From contig VZRG01000274.1 in assembly GCA_013397435.1 (NCBI GenBank), forward strand, positions 158,380-222,379: a DNA stretch of 64,000 bases, written 5' to 3'. The notes beneath the pieces were generated by a model. That model had not been told where the DNA came from, ran no database searches, and saw only the letters and a program-made list of their open reading frames with translations. Shown here piece by piece: positions 1 to 11,849 of this stretch (positions are counted from its first letter, which is position 1; every line of letters starts with the position of its first letter). This DNA comes from Erythrocercus mccallii. Its lineage: Eukaryota; Chordata; Aves; Passeriformes; Dicruridae. A program made the position numbers and the translations under genes.

Positions 1-1057
1 CAGTCCTTTTCACCGTGTCACCTGAGTCTTTTGATTCAGTTACTGAAGACCATGACAAAGCTTTGGCTCTGAGTTGGGGCAAAACAGATGAAGAACAGGA
101 AAAGAGGAGTTTTTCATTTTGTTTACAGGATTGAAGCACACACAGGTTAAAGGAATTACTCTGAAGTCACACAGGAAATCTTTCAAAGTGTGAAAACCTT
201 GCTAGTCTCAAACCTGATCTATATGATGTAAATATACCACCAGCTGAGCTCCATCAGAGCTTGTTCTCAGAGACAGAGGCCGCATGTGCAGTTTTGACTT
301 TTCTCTGAAAAAATTTAAAATTAAATATTTGTTTTAGAAGTTATTTTTCTAGAATTAAGTCTTTCCACTACTATTAGTAATTAACTGGTATTTGCAGCTA
401 CCCCGACTAAGCACATAGAGAGAAAACAATGCTGAGGATTGCAAAGGCTGTATTTGAAAATAAACTAAAGATATCTCCTCTTTTACGTTATTTTTTCATT
501 GTAGCATCAAGATCAGAGAGTAAAAAAATTATAGCTGTTAAAATTAACTTCTTATTTCTTCTGACTTACATTTCTACATTTCAAAAAAGCAGAGAGAGCC
601 TTTTTCCCAGCTCTTATATTCACTCAGAAAAATGTGTCAACACTAAGTACTTGAATTTGAAAATTAATAAATTGGAATCATGACGTCCTTAGAAAGTTTT
701 TTAAAGTTTTGAATTCTTACATATCTTCTTCCTAAAGTTCTAATAGGATATGGAGGTTATTTTGAGTTACACTTACTGTAGACTAAGCAGTTTCCTTAGA
801 AGCTGCATGATGCTTCTAAAGCATGAACTGTCCAGTGGAACTAAGTAAATAAGGGCCTGCTTTCACCTTGGGCTGATAAAATCCTTTCGTTTTTCAAGAC
901 TTTAGAGTTAATTGTATCAGAATGGGTAAGTAGTTATGAATTTGTAAGTTTGTATTTTCTGAGTGGATAATTTTCAAAATTATAATATCATCAATGTTTT
1001 TATTAATAAAATGTAACTAAGCTAACAGGTTTTTTTGTATATTTTTTATTTCTCTAG
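1..1057 (+). other. CDIN1 intron, 3' part
   Basis: AT-rich sequence with no coding similarity that I recognise. The preceding human exon (ending near LQEHEET) is not visible here, so this is the downstream end of an intron that began before the window. The 84-codon frame at 429-683 has no splice or family support. Confidence 0.75.
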
Positions 1058-1137
1058 CCTCCAAAACTCTTATAAATAGTATGCTACGAGACCCTTCTCA
1101 GATTCCAGATGGAGTGCTAGCAAATCAAGTCTATCAG
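1058..1137 (+). CDS. CDIN1: CDIN1 exon (PSKTLINSM...NQVYQ)
   Basis: An acceptor follows a T-rich tract ending ctctag (AG at 1056-1057). The donor is cag|gtatta, with GT at 1138. The first two bases complete a Pro codon begun in the upstream exon, followed by SKTLINSM and MLRDPSQIPDGVLANQVYQ. This corresponds to human residues about 116-142. The ATG at 1081 is an internal Met, not a start. The exon ends in phase 0. It belongs to the helical region before the nuclease core. Confidence 0.95.
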
Positions 1138-4100
1138 GTATTAATCACACTTGTTTTGTTTGGTTTGTGTTTTTTTTTCCTGTGGCAATTCTGTTATCTG
1201 CCTAGCAGAGTAAAAGATTTTAAACCTCATTTAATTACTGTCATCATAAACTATCAGTGGGGTCAGAGTGCACTATAAATGGCAGTGCAATATTTGTGAG
1301 GGGAGCATTTCACTTTTTAATAGCTCGCTTTTATAGTGAATAAAAGCATGCAGTTTTTGATTTCTGTGATTAAATCTGAACAGCATCTGATGGCCTTTTT
1401 GAGGAAAAGTAATTACTGTTTTTAAGATACTCTTTAACTGTAATGGTTTTGTAGTTGCCCATCAGTATACTACTTCTCTTATTTGTCTGCAGTGTACTGT
1501 GAATGACTGTTGTTATGGACCACTGGTGGACTGCATCAAACAGTATCCTTTCCCATAAAATTTTAGGTGCACAATTGATGAGCTTAGACTGTGTGGAAGA
1601 GATGTGTCTAGCTTTAACCTGACATAAAAGTTCTGCTTCACAAAACACATTTCATACTCCTTTCTTTTACATTCAGTCAGCTAGAGGGTCGCTGCAGAGC
1701 TTTCTCTTGACTAACAAAAATCAGATGGACCATGGGAAGATGTCAGTTTGCTGGTTACACATTTATATACCTGATTGAACCTCTTTGGTTTTGATTAGTT
1801 GAAAAGCATATCTGGTTTTTGCTTAAGACTAAGTGACCGAGCTCTGAGTGGTGGAGTTGCAATGGATGATCTCTGGAGATAATCTCAGCTGTTCTGTGAT
1901 TAAATTAATAAGTTTCATAGATAGTGTTCAACATTATGGCTTTGCTTTGTTACAAATATGGATTTTAAATGAAATCTGACTGCAATTTGGGTGTGAGTGA
2001 ACAATTAGTGTTTCTAAACTCCTATCTGACATTCCAGTGCAGCTCTTTTGTTTTCACTTCTTCTTGAAGGAGATTATACTAGCTGTAGTAAAAAACCCTT
2101 ATATATGTCCTGAATTTTCGGGATTTTTTTTTTTTTGTAGTGTTGAATTAGTTAATTAAGAGCCATACAGTGGATACACTGAGGGAACTCTATGTGGCAC
2201 TTAGTGTTCCAGACTAAGATTACAATATGGTAGGAATGATCACCAAGAACCCAAATCTATTTTAATAAAGTCCTGCAGGAGCAGCTCTTCTGTTTCAGTC
2301 TGTGATCATAGGAAAAATTTCAAAATCATAGCCTGCTATCACAGAGCAGGCTAGTAAGGCAGTTCTCCCAAGTTCTAGAGAATCCGTGCATGAATCTCTG
2401 CATGCAGGTTAGGGGAAGATGTTGGTTTCACTGTAAAGGTGCAGGATAGGAAAGCTACAGTTTAGTTACGCATGAAAAACAATAGTTGTCATACATGTGA
2501 TTGTCACTCCTTAAAAATATTTTCCATTAGAAACACTTGCGTCTACTACAGCCTCAGCCCTAACCCCATTAACAGTAGCAGGATAGGGTTCTAATTGTCT
2601 TTGTATTTTGTGCTTTTAATTGTAATTTTAAATATTCATTGAGATTATCTTCACAATTAAACAAAGCTCTCTGAAAGTGGATTAATTTAATAAACCACAC
2701 ATTTTAAAGCATTGCTGATCACTAGCTTTCATATCCGGAATTTTAAGATTAGTATTTTGTGGATGAGCCATCTGGCTGTAGTCTTAGGAAAGTGCCATGT
2801 TTAAAAGTAATAAACACACATATGTAGAATTATGAACCCCATTTTTGAGACTTACTTGCCTGCAGTCTAGAAAAGGCTTTTATATTCTCTTCAGATTCTG
2901 ACTCAAATCTGTCGCTGAATATGCAGTGACATCAATGAGAGAGAGTAATCAGGAGTTTTTCAATTCCATTTTGGTACAGGGAAGTTTAATACAAGCTGTG
3001 GGAGTGCATTACTGCGAGTATGTTGCTGAATTAGATGTTAATTTTGAGGTGCATAAAATAGTTAAAAATCAATTTAAAGTTAAGGTTTAAAAAGCATAAT
3101 GTCTTCTGAAGGATTGCATATTGATTTTAAATATAACTATCTAATTGTATATGCATGGACCAAAGTATGAAGTCAACCTCTTTGTAAATGCCAGGAGGCT
3201 ATTTTCAATAATAGTTCAGATGCTTACGGGAAACAAGGCTGCTAGATTGCATGAGTAGAAAATGGCTTGTGAGGTTATTTACAAGTTTTGCCCCATGGTC
3301 ATTGCCATACATCAATAACAGGTATTATTATAGACTAAGTGTTTTTGCTTATGGTGCATTGTAAATTCTGTTTGCAGTATTTTTCTTACCTTTTTGCCAT
3401 TCTTCATTTGTCCCTTTTGTTCTGAAATTGCAAGTAGAGTTTAACATAATACATAGTTTCAGTTGATATAAGCTGTGATGTAGGTTGATATAAGCTGTAC
3501 ATATGAAATTATTCCATAGAATTTTTTTTTGCTGTTCAGTATGATGTGTTCATATAAGCTAAGTAATTAACTGTAATGGTAAGGTGATCTGTAGTTTAAG
3601 TTTTAAGAAGTTACTTTAAACAGAATTTGGAGCTTAAGTGCTCAATTTGCATCAACAGGCTGTCAGTGAAGTGAAAAGGACTTCACTATAAAGTATGATT
3701 TCATCCTTCCCTGACATTAGTTCATGCTTCTGAATAAAAAATCAATTAAAAGGATTTTTTTTACAGTAAGATATTTCAGATGCATGTAGTACCTATCAAT
3801 TTCAGAACATAAAGAAAGAAAACCAGTTTGTTTCATCCTTTGCTGGATTGGAGAATAGATTACTAGTCAGTAAAGAGCAACTCTAAAGGTATTTAACTAC
3901 ATGTTTTAGGATCACATTTTCTTTTAGAAGAATAAACAGTAAAGAAAAAGTGGAAATATTTTCCATAATTATACTGAATAAATATGGTCAAGTGGGTCTT
4001 AATTCTATAAAATGTATGCTGTTGGTACAATAATCTGATTTTTGTGAAGTTGTGTATGCTTCTAAAAATAAACTAGAAGGATTTTCAAAATTTAGAGTTC

Positions 4101-7100
4101 AAATCACTGATCACTTCTGAAACACAGGTGAAGGCAAATTCTATGATTAATTACTTTACCTATGATGTTTTTATGAAGTTGCTTCTTTTCCAAAGTAATC
4201 TTCCATTTCTTAACCTAAAGCTATCAGCGCTATTGGGCATGAGCACGAAGTCTTACTGCGAGAAATGCTTTTGGAAAAAAATCTCTCTTTCATAGGTAAG
4301 AATCTGTATTAGAGGCTAGCCAGTGAATTCTTAACTTCAGAGGTATTGGTAACTGTTTACCCAAGCCAAAATTCAGCCCAAGTGCTCCCTATATTAGGTA
4401 GTAAAGGAAGAGTAAAATATGATTGATGCTATATATGTTATCTTTTATTGATTTAGAACTGAGCAGGAACTCAGTTACTTAATACCCTATATATACAGCA
4501 CATGCACAGCCTTGCAATTAATATTTTATAGAATAAGTAGCTGAAAAAAATGCTTTAATATCTGCTGCAATATTACTTTTGGTGTCATGAGATATTAGCC
4601 ATAATCCAGGCCTTATGAGATTTAGGAAGAAGCATATGAAATATTAGCTTCAGAATGCTTTATGTATTAAAGAACTGCTAGAAGATTCACTCATTTACGT
4701 TGCTGTGCAGTTTCTGCTGAATTTTTGCCCCCTGCTTCCCAATCAATGCAATTACTCTTTTTTACACTCCCTATTTTTAAAGTTATTTTAGGTATTATTT
4801 ATTATTTATTTAGGTATTAGTTAGGAAGTTACTTTAATTTTTTTCTTCTATCCTGCAGTATGTTTCTTTTACATGAGTGCCATGGAAACAAAGATTAATG
4901 TTTAAATTATCCATTTTCTAAATGTGATAGTAAACAATGACTTCTTAAATATCATATTCCTCATGTGATAAGACAACAGCAAAGTGAAATGTTCTCTTCT
5001 GTTAATGGTTGAGCATTGTACTAAATTTCTGTGAACAGGGAATTTTGCTGGGTTTACCTGGAACTATGACCTCTCCTGAAGCTGTATCAGGTTAAGATTT
5101 TGGAAACCTTAAACAAATTTAAGAAGTTAGAAAGTGTTATTAAGCTTTTTGAGAGATTTGTCCATATGATTAAGGAACAGAATTAGTGTGCTCTTTTATT
5201 TTAGAGAAAAGCAAAAAAGGACAGGATAACTATCACAAGCTTGCAAATGACACTATGAAAATAAGAAGAGGCAGATTTTCTTATTTGACTGTAAGAGCAG
5301 AGATACAGGTAATAGGCTTAAGCTGTAATTGCAGAGATGATGGCAAGTTAAAATACCAAACAGTTCTAGGAACAATAAGTATAAAACAAACTGCCAGGGA
5401 AGGCTGTGGAATCACCTTCAATGAAAAATTCAAGGCTAGATTTGACATACATCTATCAAAGCTGGTAATGAAATCAGTTCTGTCATGATACAAGGGAATG
5501 GAGTGGATGACTCACTAAGGGATCCTCAACCCAGTGATTATCATTTTATTTGGCTTGTGTAAGCTTAAGCAGTATAAAAATCACACTTAAATTTTAGTGT
5601 TTCATGACTTTGAATAAGCATCAATTTTGTCTTTAGAAATTAGCTCCAAGAAATTTGTGCTATTGAATTAAAACATCTAGAATGGGTTGTTAGAATATGA
5701 AGATAGAAATGAGAGAGCTTAATTTGTTGTTCACATTTTACGTATAGTGAAGTACTGTTCAGTCATGATTTAAGATATGTTAAGATTTGTATTTATTTTC
5801 TCTGTGATCACATATGTATTTCAGGTTCTAGATATGTTTGGGGTTTGAGGTATTCCTAAAAAAAAAACGCTTTCCCTAAGTATCTGCAAGATGAACCCTA
5901 CCAAGTCCCTTGCAATACAGCCTTTCCTTTCTGAAAAACTAGTTCCAAAACTGCTTCAAGAAAACACCAGAAAAACAGAAAAGATTACAGTATTTCCCAT
6001 AGGTCCACAAATTCAGCCTGTGTTGCATAATACTTCATTGTCGTTTTGAAGATGGCTTATGATTTACATGTCTTATGGCTTGTAATTCCATTACTTTTTA
6101 ACATGTTTCAAAGAAACAGAAATTTTGCAGTTCCCATATTAGTGTACTATTCCACTGTACTGTTCTTCAAGAATAGTCAGGGGCTTTGTATCAAATATGT
6201 TCACCTGGGCAACAGAGGGTCTAGTACAGGAAAGGAAAGTACAGTCAAAGGACACAATGAATATTAAGTGACTCAGTATAGTCTTAGAGCATGAAGCAGC
6301 TTTTCAGGTTTAAAACAGAATTTGTCTGTTTCTAGAGCAGTTGGCTTTCAATGTCTACAGATCAGAAGTAACACCTTCAGACTCACCCTGGAATTGACTG
6401 GAAACCCATACACACTAATGGGGTTACATTTTATTAATCCACTGTTCATGAGAAGTACTTCATATACCATGTCCTCTCGACAGCAAAAACACAACTTTCA
6501 AGTCTTTATCACTGCGATTAAAGTGATCAATAGAAACGTTTTATCAAAACAGGCTCACAGCTTCACGTGCCATACTGAAATGCCTGGAGTTTCTAGGTTC
6601 TATATGGGATTTTTTTGGTTTTATTCTTACCATGAGTATGTTAGGAAAGCTTTTAGATATATGGAGAGGTACTGAGCTTCATCCTCCTTTGGTTCCCACC
6701 AGTGGATATAAATCATGAAATCTGATCAGTGTTTTCTGCTTAATCTTAAATTTGCAGTTGTAGCTCATTCATGCACCAGCTGAAGAGGGCTACTATAAGA
6801 ACAATGATGTGTTAAATGGTTCTGATTGAGTGTGACATTATGGTAAAGATGAAGCTGCAGTTTTATTGAAAATCTAAATTAATTGGGTATCTGTTGACAA
6901 ACTACTTATTAGGGCTGTTTCCACATAATTTTGAAACCTGAGGATTTAAAAATGTAACTGTGAAAACTGCTGTTGGCTGGCTTTCAAGCAGTTACTGAAT
7001 TATTTTCTTAATCCGTGCTAGAGTTTAAAGATCTTTTGTGGTGCAGAATGCTGCCTCTGTAGCTTCTGGACCAGTATGAAACATACCTGGGTTGAAAAGC

Positions 7101-10100
7101 TAGAACTCCTTCCTGATATACTATGGTTTAAAACAAAAATTTTATGTTGATTATGAGGAGTTTTGGTAATTATTTCTTCCCCAGAGTTGCAAAGCTTCAA
7201 AACATTTGGAGAAATAGTAATGCAGAGTTCTGCTTTTGCACGATAAATGCATCAGTAATAAACATGGTTTCCAATATGTTTTCTAATGTTAATCACAGTA
7301 TGGAATGCTAGAAGAAACCACATGAAGACATTCAGACCAGATTTAAAACAAAAAACATGTTATTTTTCAAGCCTTGAATTAGTATTAAAATATTTTTAAA
7401 GTAATTAAGCACCCTTGAAAAAATAATCTGCTGAAGAATATTAAAAGTAATGTTGATGCAGATTCCACTTCAGAGACCTGCCACATTGACCTGTTGAAAC
7501 ACGTGTTTACATCTGTTTTGGTTTTCAGTAAGTTTTTTTTAAGGTACGTTTCCCTTATTTTGTGGTACTAGCATTCATTAGATGTGGAAGAAAAGACTGA
7601 CCTTTCCATTGCTATTGCTCATAAACAAACAAAATTTCAGCTGGACATCCAATGTCTACCCTAGATTATTTTAAACAATTAAGAGCAGGTTGCAGTTCAG
7701 TACATTTGGATAAAATTGTATTGATTAAATAAGGATTAAAAGATTTCATAGAACATTAATTCATTTTTATGTTATGGCATAAAACTTTTTATTCCTAGGT
7801 TCTGTTAAATTAGGAACTTCTTGATCTTAACATCATTTATCTGTATACATAATACAATCTAAGTTTCAAAAAATAGTCAAAAACCAAGTCTGTCTCCAAA
7901 TCCTAGAAATGTTTTTCATTACCTTATCATGTGATATAAGGAAGTGTAACATTGTAAAGACTTCTATTTACAGTGTAGTCTGTTTACAGTGAAGAAATTC
8001 TCTCAAATTTTTTTAAAAAATACATAGTACCACTCAAAAAGAATAAACAGCTATAGCAGTTTACACTGACATGAATATTCAGCTTTCCAAATTTACTTCT
8101 GTACCACTTTCAGAATTAGTTTACTATATAAAATACTTCAGACTTATATTCTTCAATGAAAAAGAGTGGGCGAGTTTGCTTTTGGCAATACTACAATATT
8201 TTGATTTCCAAGTTAGTGTGTTTTTCTTGTCATTAAAATGTTACTTGAACTCAAACAGCTGACCTTTCAGGATTTGTACAAAGTAGTCAAAAACAGAGTT
8301 CTGAACATTGGCCATGAAACTACTGTCCTAACCTGATAAATGGATTGGAAATAAACTACCCAACAGTGAGAATGGACCATTAATTTTAATCAAAGGTGAT
8401 GTAGAAAGGCGAATGGGATGCATGACAATGTCAACAGCCCAGTAGGTGTTAAGGGACTACACAGCCTTACTTGTTACTGGGTAGTGCCATTAGTTGAGCT
8501 TGGGTGAAGACAGAAAGCCATGCCTGGAATTGAATGACCAGGTCACTCCAAATTCTAATGGAGAAATGGTGTTTCAGAAATACCAATGTAATGGTATCAG
8601 AAATCAAGGACAATAGTTTAAAAATATTAAGGGGTGGCATGGGCTTTTTTCCTTTCTTTCTTTTTTCCTGTTTTTTAAAAGGGAGCATCTTTTGCCTTTT
8701 GCATTTTTGTCTTGCTCACTCATTATTTCTTGAAATACTCAACTCTAATATTTGCAAGCAATAAAGTTGTAGACTTAATGTTAGCAGAAAGTCTGAATCT
8801 TTTCATGTTCAGAAATTGGATAAATTCTACAGAATTCAGAATGCAAGAGAAACTAAAATTATGGCTCTTCTTTAATAAATTTCTGGGAGAGAAGGTTTTT
8901 CTTGCCCTTTTTTTAACAACTTTATGCTAACATTAAAAATAAAACCAAGGCAGCAGTGACAGTATATCTACATTTGTGGTGTTAGTAGGATTAATCTTAA
9001 CACATCCGAAGGTGGAGAGACTCTTCTTTCAATCAGTGAATATACCTCTTTATTTTGAGTATTTGGAGGTTATAAAGTACTGTATGACAGCTTGAATTAA
9101 TGATGTTTATAATGAAGACATAAAAATGCAGGGATGACAAAGAAGCATTTTTATATCCATGCTTCAGGTTTTCTACAAAGGTTCATTTAATCTGACACAG
9201 CATTGCATGCATAGGAAAGATATGTATGACTGCATTAGTAATTCTTGCACTCTTATTTAGAATAAAATTAATTATGCTGCTGTCTACTTAATGGAATAGT
9301 TTTATAAACAGTAGTTCTTATTTTCTATGTACAGCTGAAGATCAGCTTCGTGCTAAGGGTTATGACAAAACACCAGACTTTATTTTAGAAGTGCCAGTAG
9401 GTAAGTCTTCTAAAAGAATTTTTATTATTTTGTGTAGAAGTGCCCATGCTAAAATATTATGGCTACTTAAGTGAAGCATATTCTAGGATACTGCAAATAA
9501 GTCTCTTCAGGAGTTACCCAGTAATTTTAAGAACTTTTAGTTTGAGTCAGAGAGATTTGATCCTAAATAGTGTTACCCAGTGTTTCTTCTTTAGTATCTG
9601 CATGTTTTTATCTCATTATCAAAACAAAAAGGAACAGTAAAAACCCTCAAATCCCTGCTCCCTCTAATGTATTCTACCTGCTGCCCTTCTGAACTAAACT
9701 CTGAAATAGCTATAATTGTCTTTTTCTTCTAGACCAAATCAGTTCAAAGTAGTCTTAAGAGTATTACATTACCCCTATAGGTCATTGCATAAAGGTTTGT
9801 CATTGTGCAATTACTCCTTTTGCTATCACTTTGCATCCAAATACAACTCTGCAGTTCTTTACTGTTTTTTAAAATCCTGAAAAACAAGAAAGAATAAGGA
9901 GCAACAGTATAAAGGTCATGTTAAAGTTCATCTACCCTTTCTGGTCTTGAGGCCATGTGACAGCTCTTGAATATCAGCAAGGAGGGAGAATCCACAACCT
10001 TTCTAGGTAACGTGCCTATGCTCAGGCACCATCACAGTGAAGAAGTGGTTGCTGGTTTCCACATGTGGAAACGCCTCTGTTTAAGTTTGGATCCATTGTC

Positions 10101-11849
10101 TCTGGTCCTGTTACTGGACACCAATGAAAAGAGCCTGCCTCTCTCCTTACCTGCTCTTCAGAAAGTTGTCTACATTAGTAAGATTTTTCAGTAATGTAGT
10201 CCATAATAAACACAGTACATACTAGGTGTTAAGGTACCCACTTTTATATTAGAAACTTGAGATTATGTCCCACCTGTTCAGGAACCTGATCAAAAGGAAA
10301 CTAGAAACGCAGCTATTTTTTATAATTCTTGAAAAGGGAAACCAGGAAACACCCAAAAGAATTCTTTTTGTTTATTACCCTATTAGAAAGAAGGTTAAAA
10401 ATAGTCATTAATTCATTTGCATATCTGTCTCAAATTCAAATAATAATAGTGCATTGCTTCTTTCAAATTATTGTAATCACTTGACACTTACAGGAAATCA
10501 TGTTCTACCTGTTGACTCATCTGAGCTGAGGTGTAGCAGTCCTTGGATTCTTTTCTTCATGACTCAGTATATGTACTGAGTATATGTACTACATATCTAG
10601 GAAAGGCAAATGTTTCTTAGAAATAGCTTCTGAGCTGATTATACCTCAGCTGTTATATCTCCTGGGGTCTAAAGGTGTTGGAGGTGGGGAAGGATGTAGT
10701 AGTATAGGCCTACACAAGTTAACTGGGTTACTGATAGCACGGTAGTGGTGGCACGTAGAGCTTAGTGTAGTTACTTGATAAGTTATTTTCCCAGATTTCC
10801 TGAGTAATTTTGCAGTCTGTGGTCAATCATTTGCTGCTATAGCCTCTTGTAATCTTTCTGTATAGTGCTTCTGGGTTTGCGTGTTCTCTAAAAACCTCAT
10901 TCCAAGTCATATTTAGGCTAAGGCATCATGGTTGTGGATGTTGTAGGTAACTCAAAGGTAAAATTTTTAAAGATCTTTACAACGATACCAAACAACACCT
11001 TTTTGGAGAAAGAATGGTCTCTTAAAATGATGTTCATGATTTCTTCTGCAAAATTGTGTTGTCAGCTTCAGAGAGGACATGCCTTTGTCCAAAAAATGAT
11101 GATTTTATCAATCTTAGTAGTTCACTCCTGCGGGAATTGAGGAAAAACATGAACCAAAGTAAATACCAAAGCATAGAATGAAACAGAAATTCAAAATCAC
11201 ATTTTTTCACATAAGCCTTCTTACTAGTAACTTCTTTCTGATGAAGCATTACCGGTTTTACAAAAGAGAGGAAGCAGACACATATCCAGGATGAATCTCC
11301 TTCCCTTTCTTACACCTTCCGTACTGGATTGGTGGCAAGTTATCTGTCTTTAGCAGCTTAGCTAACTGTTTTTATCATTCAGTAGAAGTTTCCAATTTCT
11401 TGCCTGACAACTACCTTCCAGCAAAGGGTAGTAGAAGAATACAACTGGCTCTTAGTCTAATCTCTTTTTCTTTTCATTCTGTTTGTGTTAGAATAAATGC
11501 AGATACGTGGAACAGGGTGTAATTAAACTAAAATTCATGTGATTGTCTGTTAAAAGTGTTTTCTGGTATTTTTTTAAATGCCCTATGTGCATATTTGAAA
11601 GATAATTTTTACAAATATGTAACTTGGTTGCAAGCATGAATTATATTGTAGACTGTGGAGTAAATAGACTGTTCCCTGACACAGTCTTACAGGTTGTTGA
11701 GTGTGATTTTCAGAGTTCAGTTTATTTTCTGCTGTCACTCTAGCTGTGGAAGGACACATAATTCACTGGATTGAAAGCAAAGCCTCATTTGGTGATGAAA
11801 GTAGCCACCAAGCCTACTTGCAGGACCAGTTTTGGAGCTACTGGAACAG
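1058..11849 (+). CDS. CDIN1: CDIN1 (CDAN1-interacting nuclease 1), partial, five internal exons
   Basis: Coding exons are 1058-1137, 1493-1542, 4228-4295, 9335-9400 and 11744-11849. All junctions are AG/GT and the reading frame stays open across the four splices. The joined translation matches remembered human CDIN1 (281 aa) from about residue 115 to 238 with few substitutions. CDIN1 is a predicted PD-(D/E)XK nuclease that binds and stabilises codanin-1 (CDAN1). Human mutations cause congenital dyserythropoietic anaemia type I. The nuclease core is visible: TPDF (Asp codon 9376-9378) and WIESK (Glu codon 11773-11775, Lys codon 11779-11781). Leu178, mutated in human disease, is conserved (codon 4283-4285). 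The gene is truncated by the window at both ends: N-terminal exons lie upstream, and the last exon (about 43 residues) was not found downstream. Identity is very secure; splice coordinates are read by eye from consensus sites and frame. Confidence 0.96.
1138..1492 (+). other. CDIN1 intron, short (355 bp)
   Basis: Bounded by gtatta and tgcag. A pyrimidine-rich stretch precedes the acceptor. Nothing else is seen inside. It is the shortest intron in the window. Confidence 0.9.
1493..1542 (+). CDS. CDIN1: CDIN1 exon (CTVNDCCYGPLVDCIK)
   Basis: A 50-base exon, too short to appear as an open frame on its own. The acceptor is tttgtctgcag and the donor is aaaca|gtatcc. It reads CTVNDCCYGPLVDCIK plus the first two bases of a His codon that is completed by the c at 4228. 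Human CDIN1 has CIVNDCCYGPLVDCIKH here. It starts in phase 0, directly continuing the previous exon. Confidence 0.95.
1543..4227 (+). other. CDIN1 intron (about 2.7 kb)
   Basis: Bounded by gtatcc and atcag. The sequence is AT-rich and unique, with one local 22-bp tandem duplication near 3462-3498. I see no mobile element, no RNA gene and no further exon. Confidence 0.9.
3462..3498. repeat. Two-copy 22-bp tandem duplication
   Basis: The 15-mer gttgatataagctgt occurs at 3462-3476 and again at 3484-3498, a period of 22 bases with seven bases between copies. It is probably a slippage duplication in intronic DNA. No function is apparent. Confidence 0.85.
4228..4295 (+). CDS. CDIN1: CDIN1 exon (AIGHEHEVLLREMLLEKNLSF)
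   Basis: The acceptor is ctatcag and the donor is atag|gtaag. The 68-base exon completes the split His codon, reads AIGHEHEVLLR followed by EMLLEKNLSFI, and leaves one base for the next codon. Human CDIN1 has DLLLEKNLSFL, so the differences are conservative. The Leu of EKNLSF is the position of the human pathogenic L178Q substitution and is wild-type here. Confidence 0.95.
4296..9334 (+). other. CDIN1 intron (about 5 kb)
   Basis: Bounded by gtaag and tacag. The sequence is AT-rich throughout. The open frames of 60-117 codons inside (for example 6322-6675) have no flanking splice logic and no family resemblance, and are treated as chance. I see no recognisable transposable element. Confidence 0.88.
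9335..9400 (+). CDS. CDIN1: CDIN1 exon (EDQLRAKGYDKTPDFILEVPV)
   Basis: The acceptor is ctatgtacag and the donor is a strong gtag|gtaagt. The 66-base exon completes a split codon to GCT (Ala; Asp in human). It then reads EDQLRAKGYDKTPDF and ILEVPV and leaves one base. TPDF carries the Asp of the PD-(D/E)XK nuclease signature. Ile-Leu-Glu replaces human Ile-Leu-Gln. Confidence 0.95.
9401..11743 (+). other. CDIN1 intron (about 2.3 kb)
   Basis: Bounded by gtaagt and ctctag. It contains an old reverse-oriented CR1 fragment (about 9950-10185) and a 13-base tandem duplication at 10566-10590 (agtatatgtact twice). The rest is AT-rich and featureless. Confidence 0.88.
9950..10185 (-). mobile_element. 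CR1 LINE 3' fragment, reverse orientation, old
   Basis: The + strand reads as the reverse complement of the CR1 3' region. It has a segment like 'gactccacaacctttctaggtaac', then 'gcctatgctcaggcaccatcacagtgaag', then a block like 'ccattgtctctggtcctgttactgga'. It is diverged and truncated at both ends, and the tail repeat is not clear. The 75-codon frame at 9967-10194 is a by-product. Boundaries are approximate. Confidence 0.8.
11744..11849 (+). CDS. CDIN1: CDIN1 exon (nuclease ExK motif)
   Basis: The acceptor is gtcactctag and the donor is aacag|gtatat. The 106-base exon completes an Ala codon, reads VEGHIIHWIESKASFGD and then ESSHQAYLQDQFWSYWN, and ends with the first two bases (AG) of an Arg codon. 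WIESK supplies the Glu and Lys of the PD-(D/E)XK site. This is the last CDIN1 exon I can find. The protein still lacks the C-terminal segment that starts FGPGLVIYWYG in human. Confidence 0.95.

Noticed and set aside
1081..1278. 65-codon frame taken as a gene starting at ATG 1081
   Set aside because: The ATG is an internal Met of a CDIN1 exon. After 1137 the frame reads through the intron.
6322..6675. 117-codon plus-strand frame inside a CDIN1 intron
   Set aside because: Lies between confirmed exons, is not needed for the frame, and shows no homology or splice logic.
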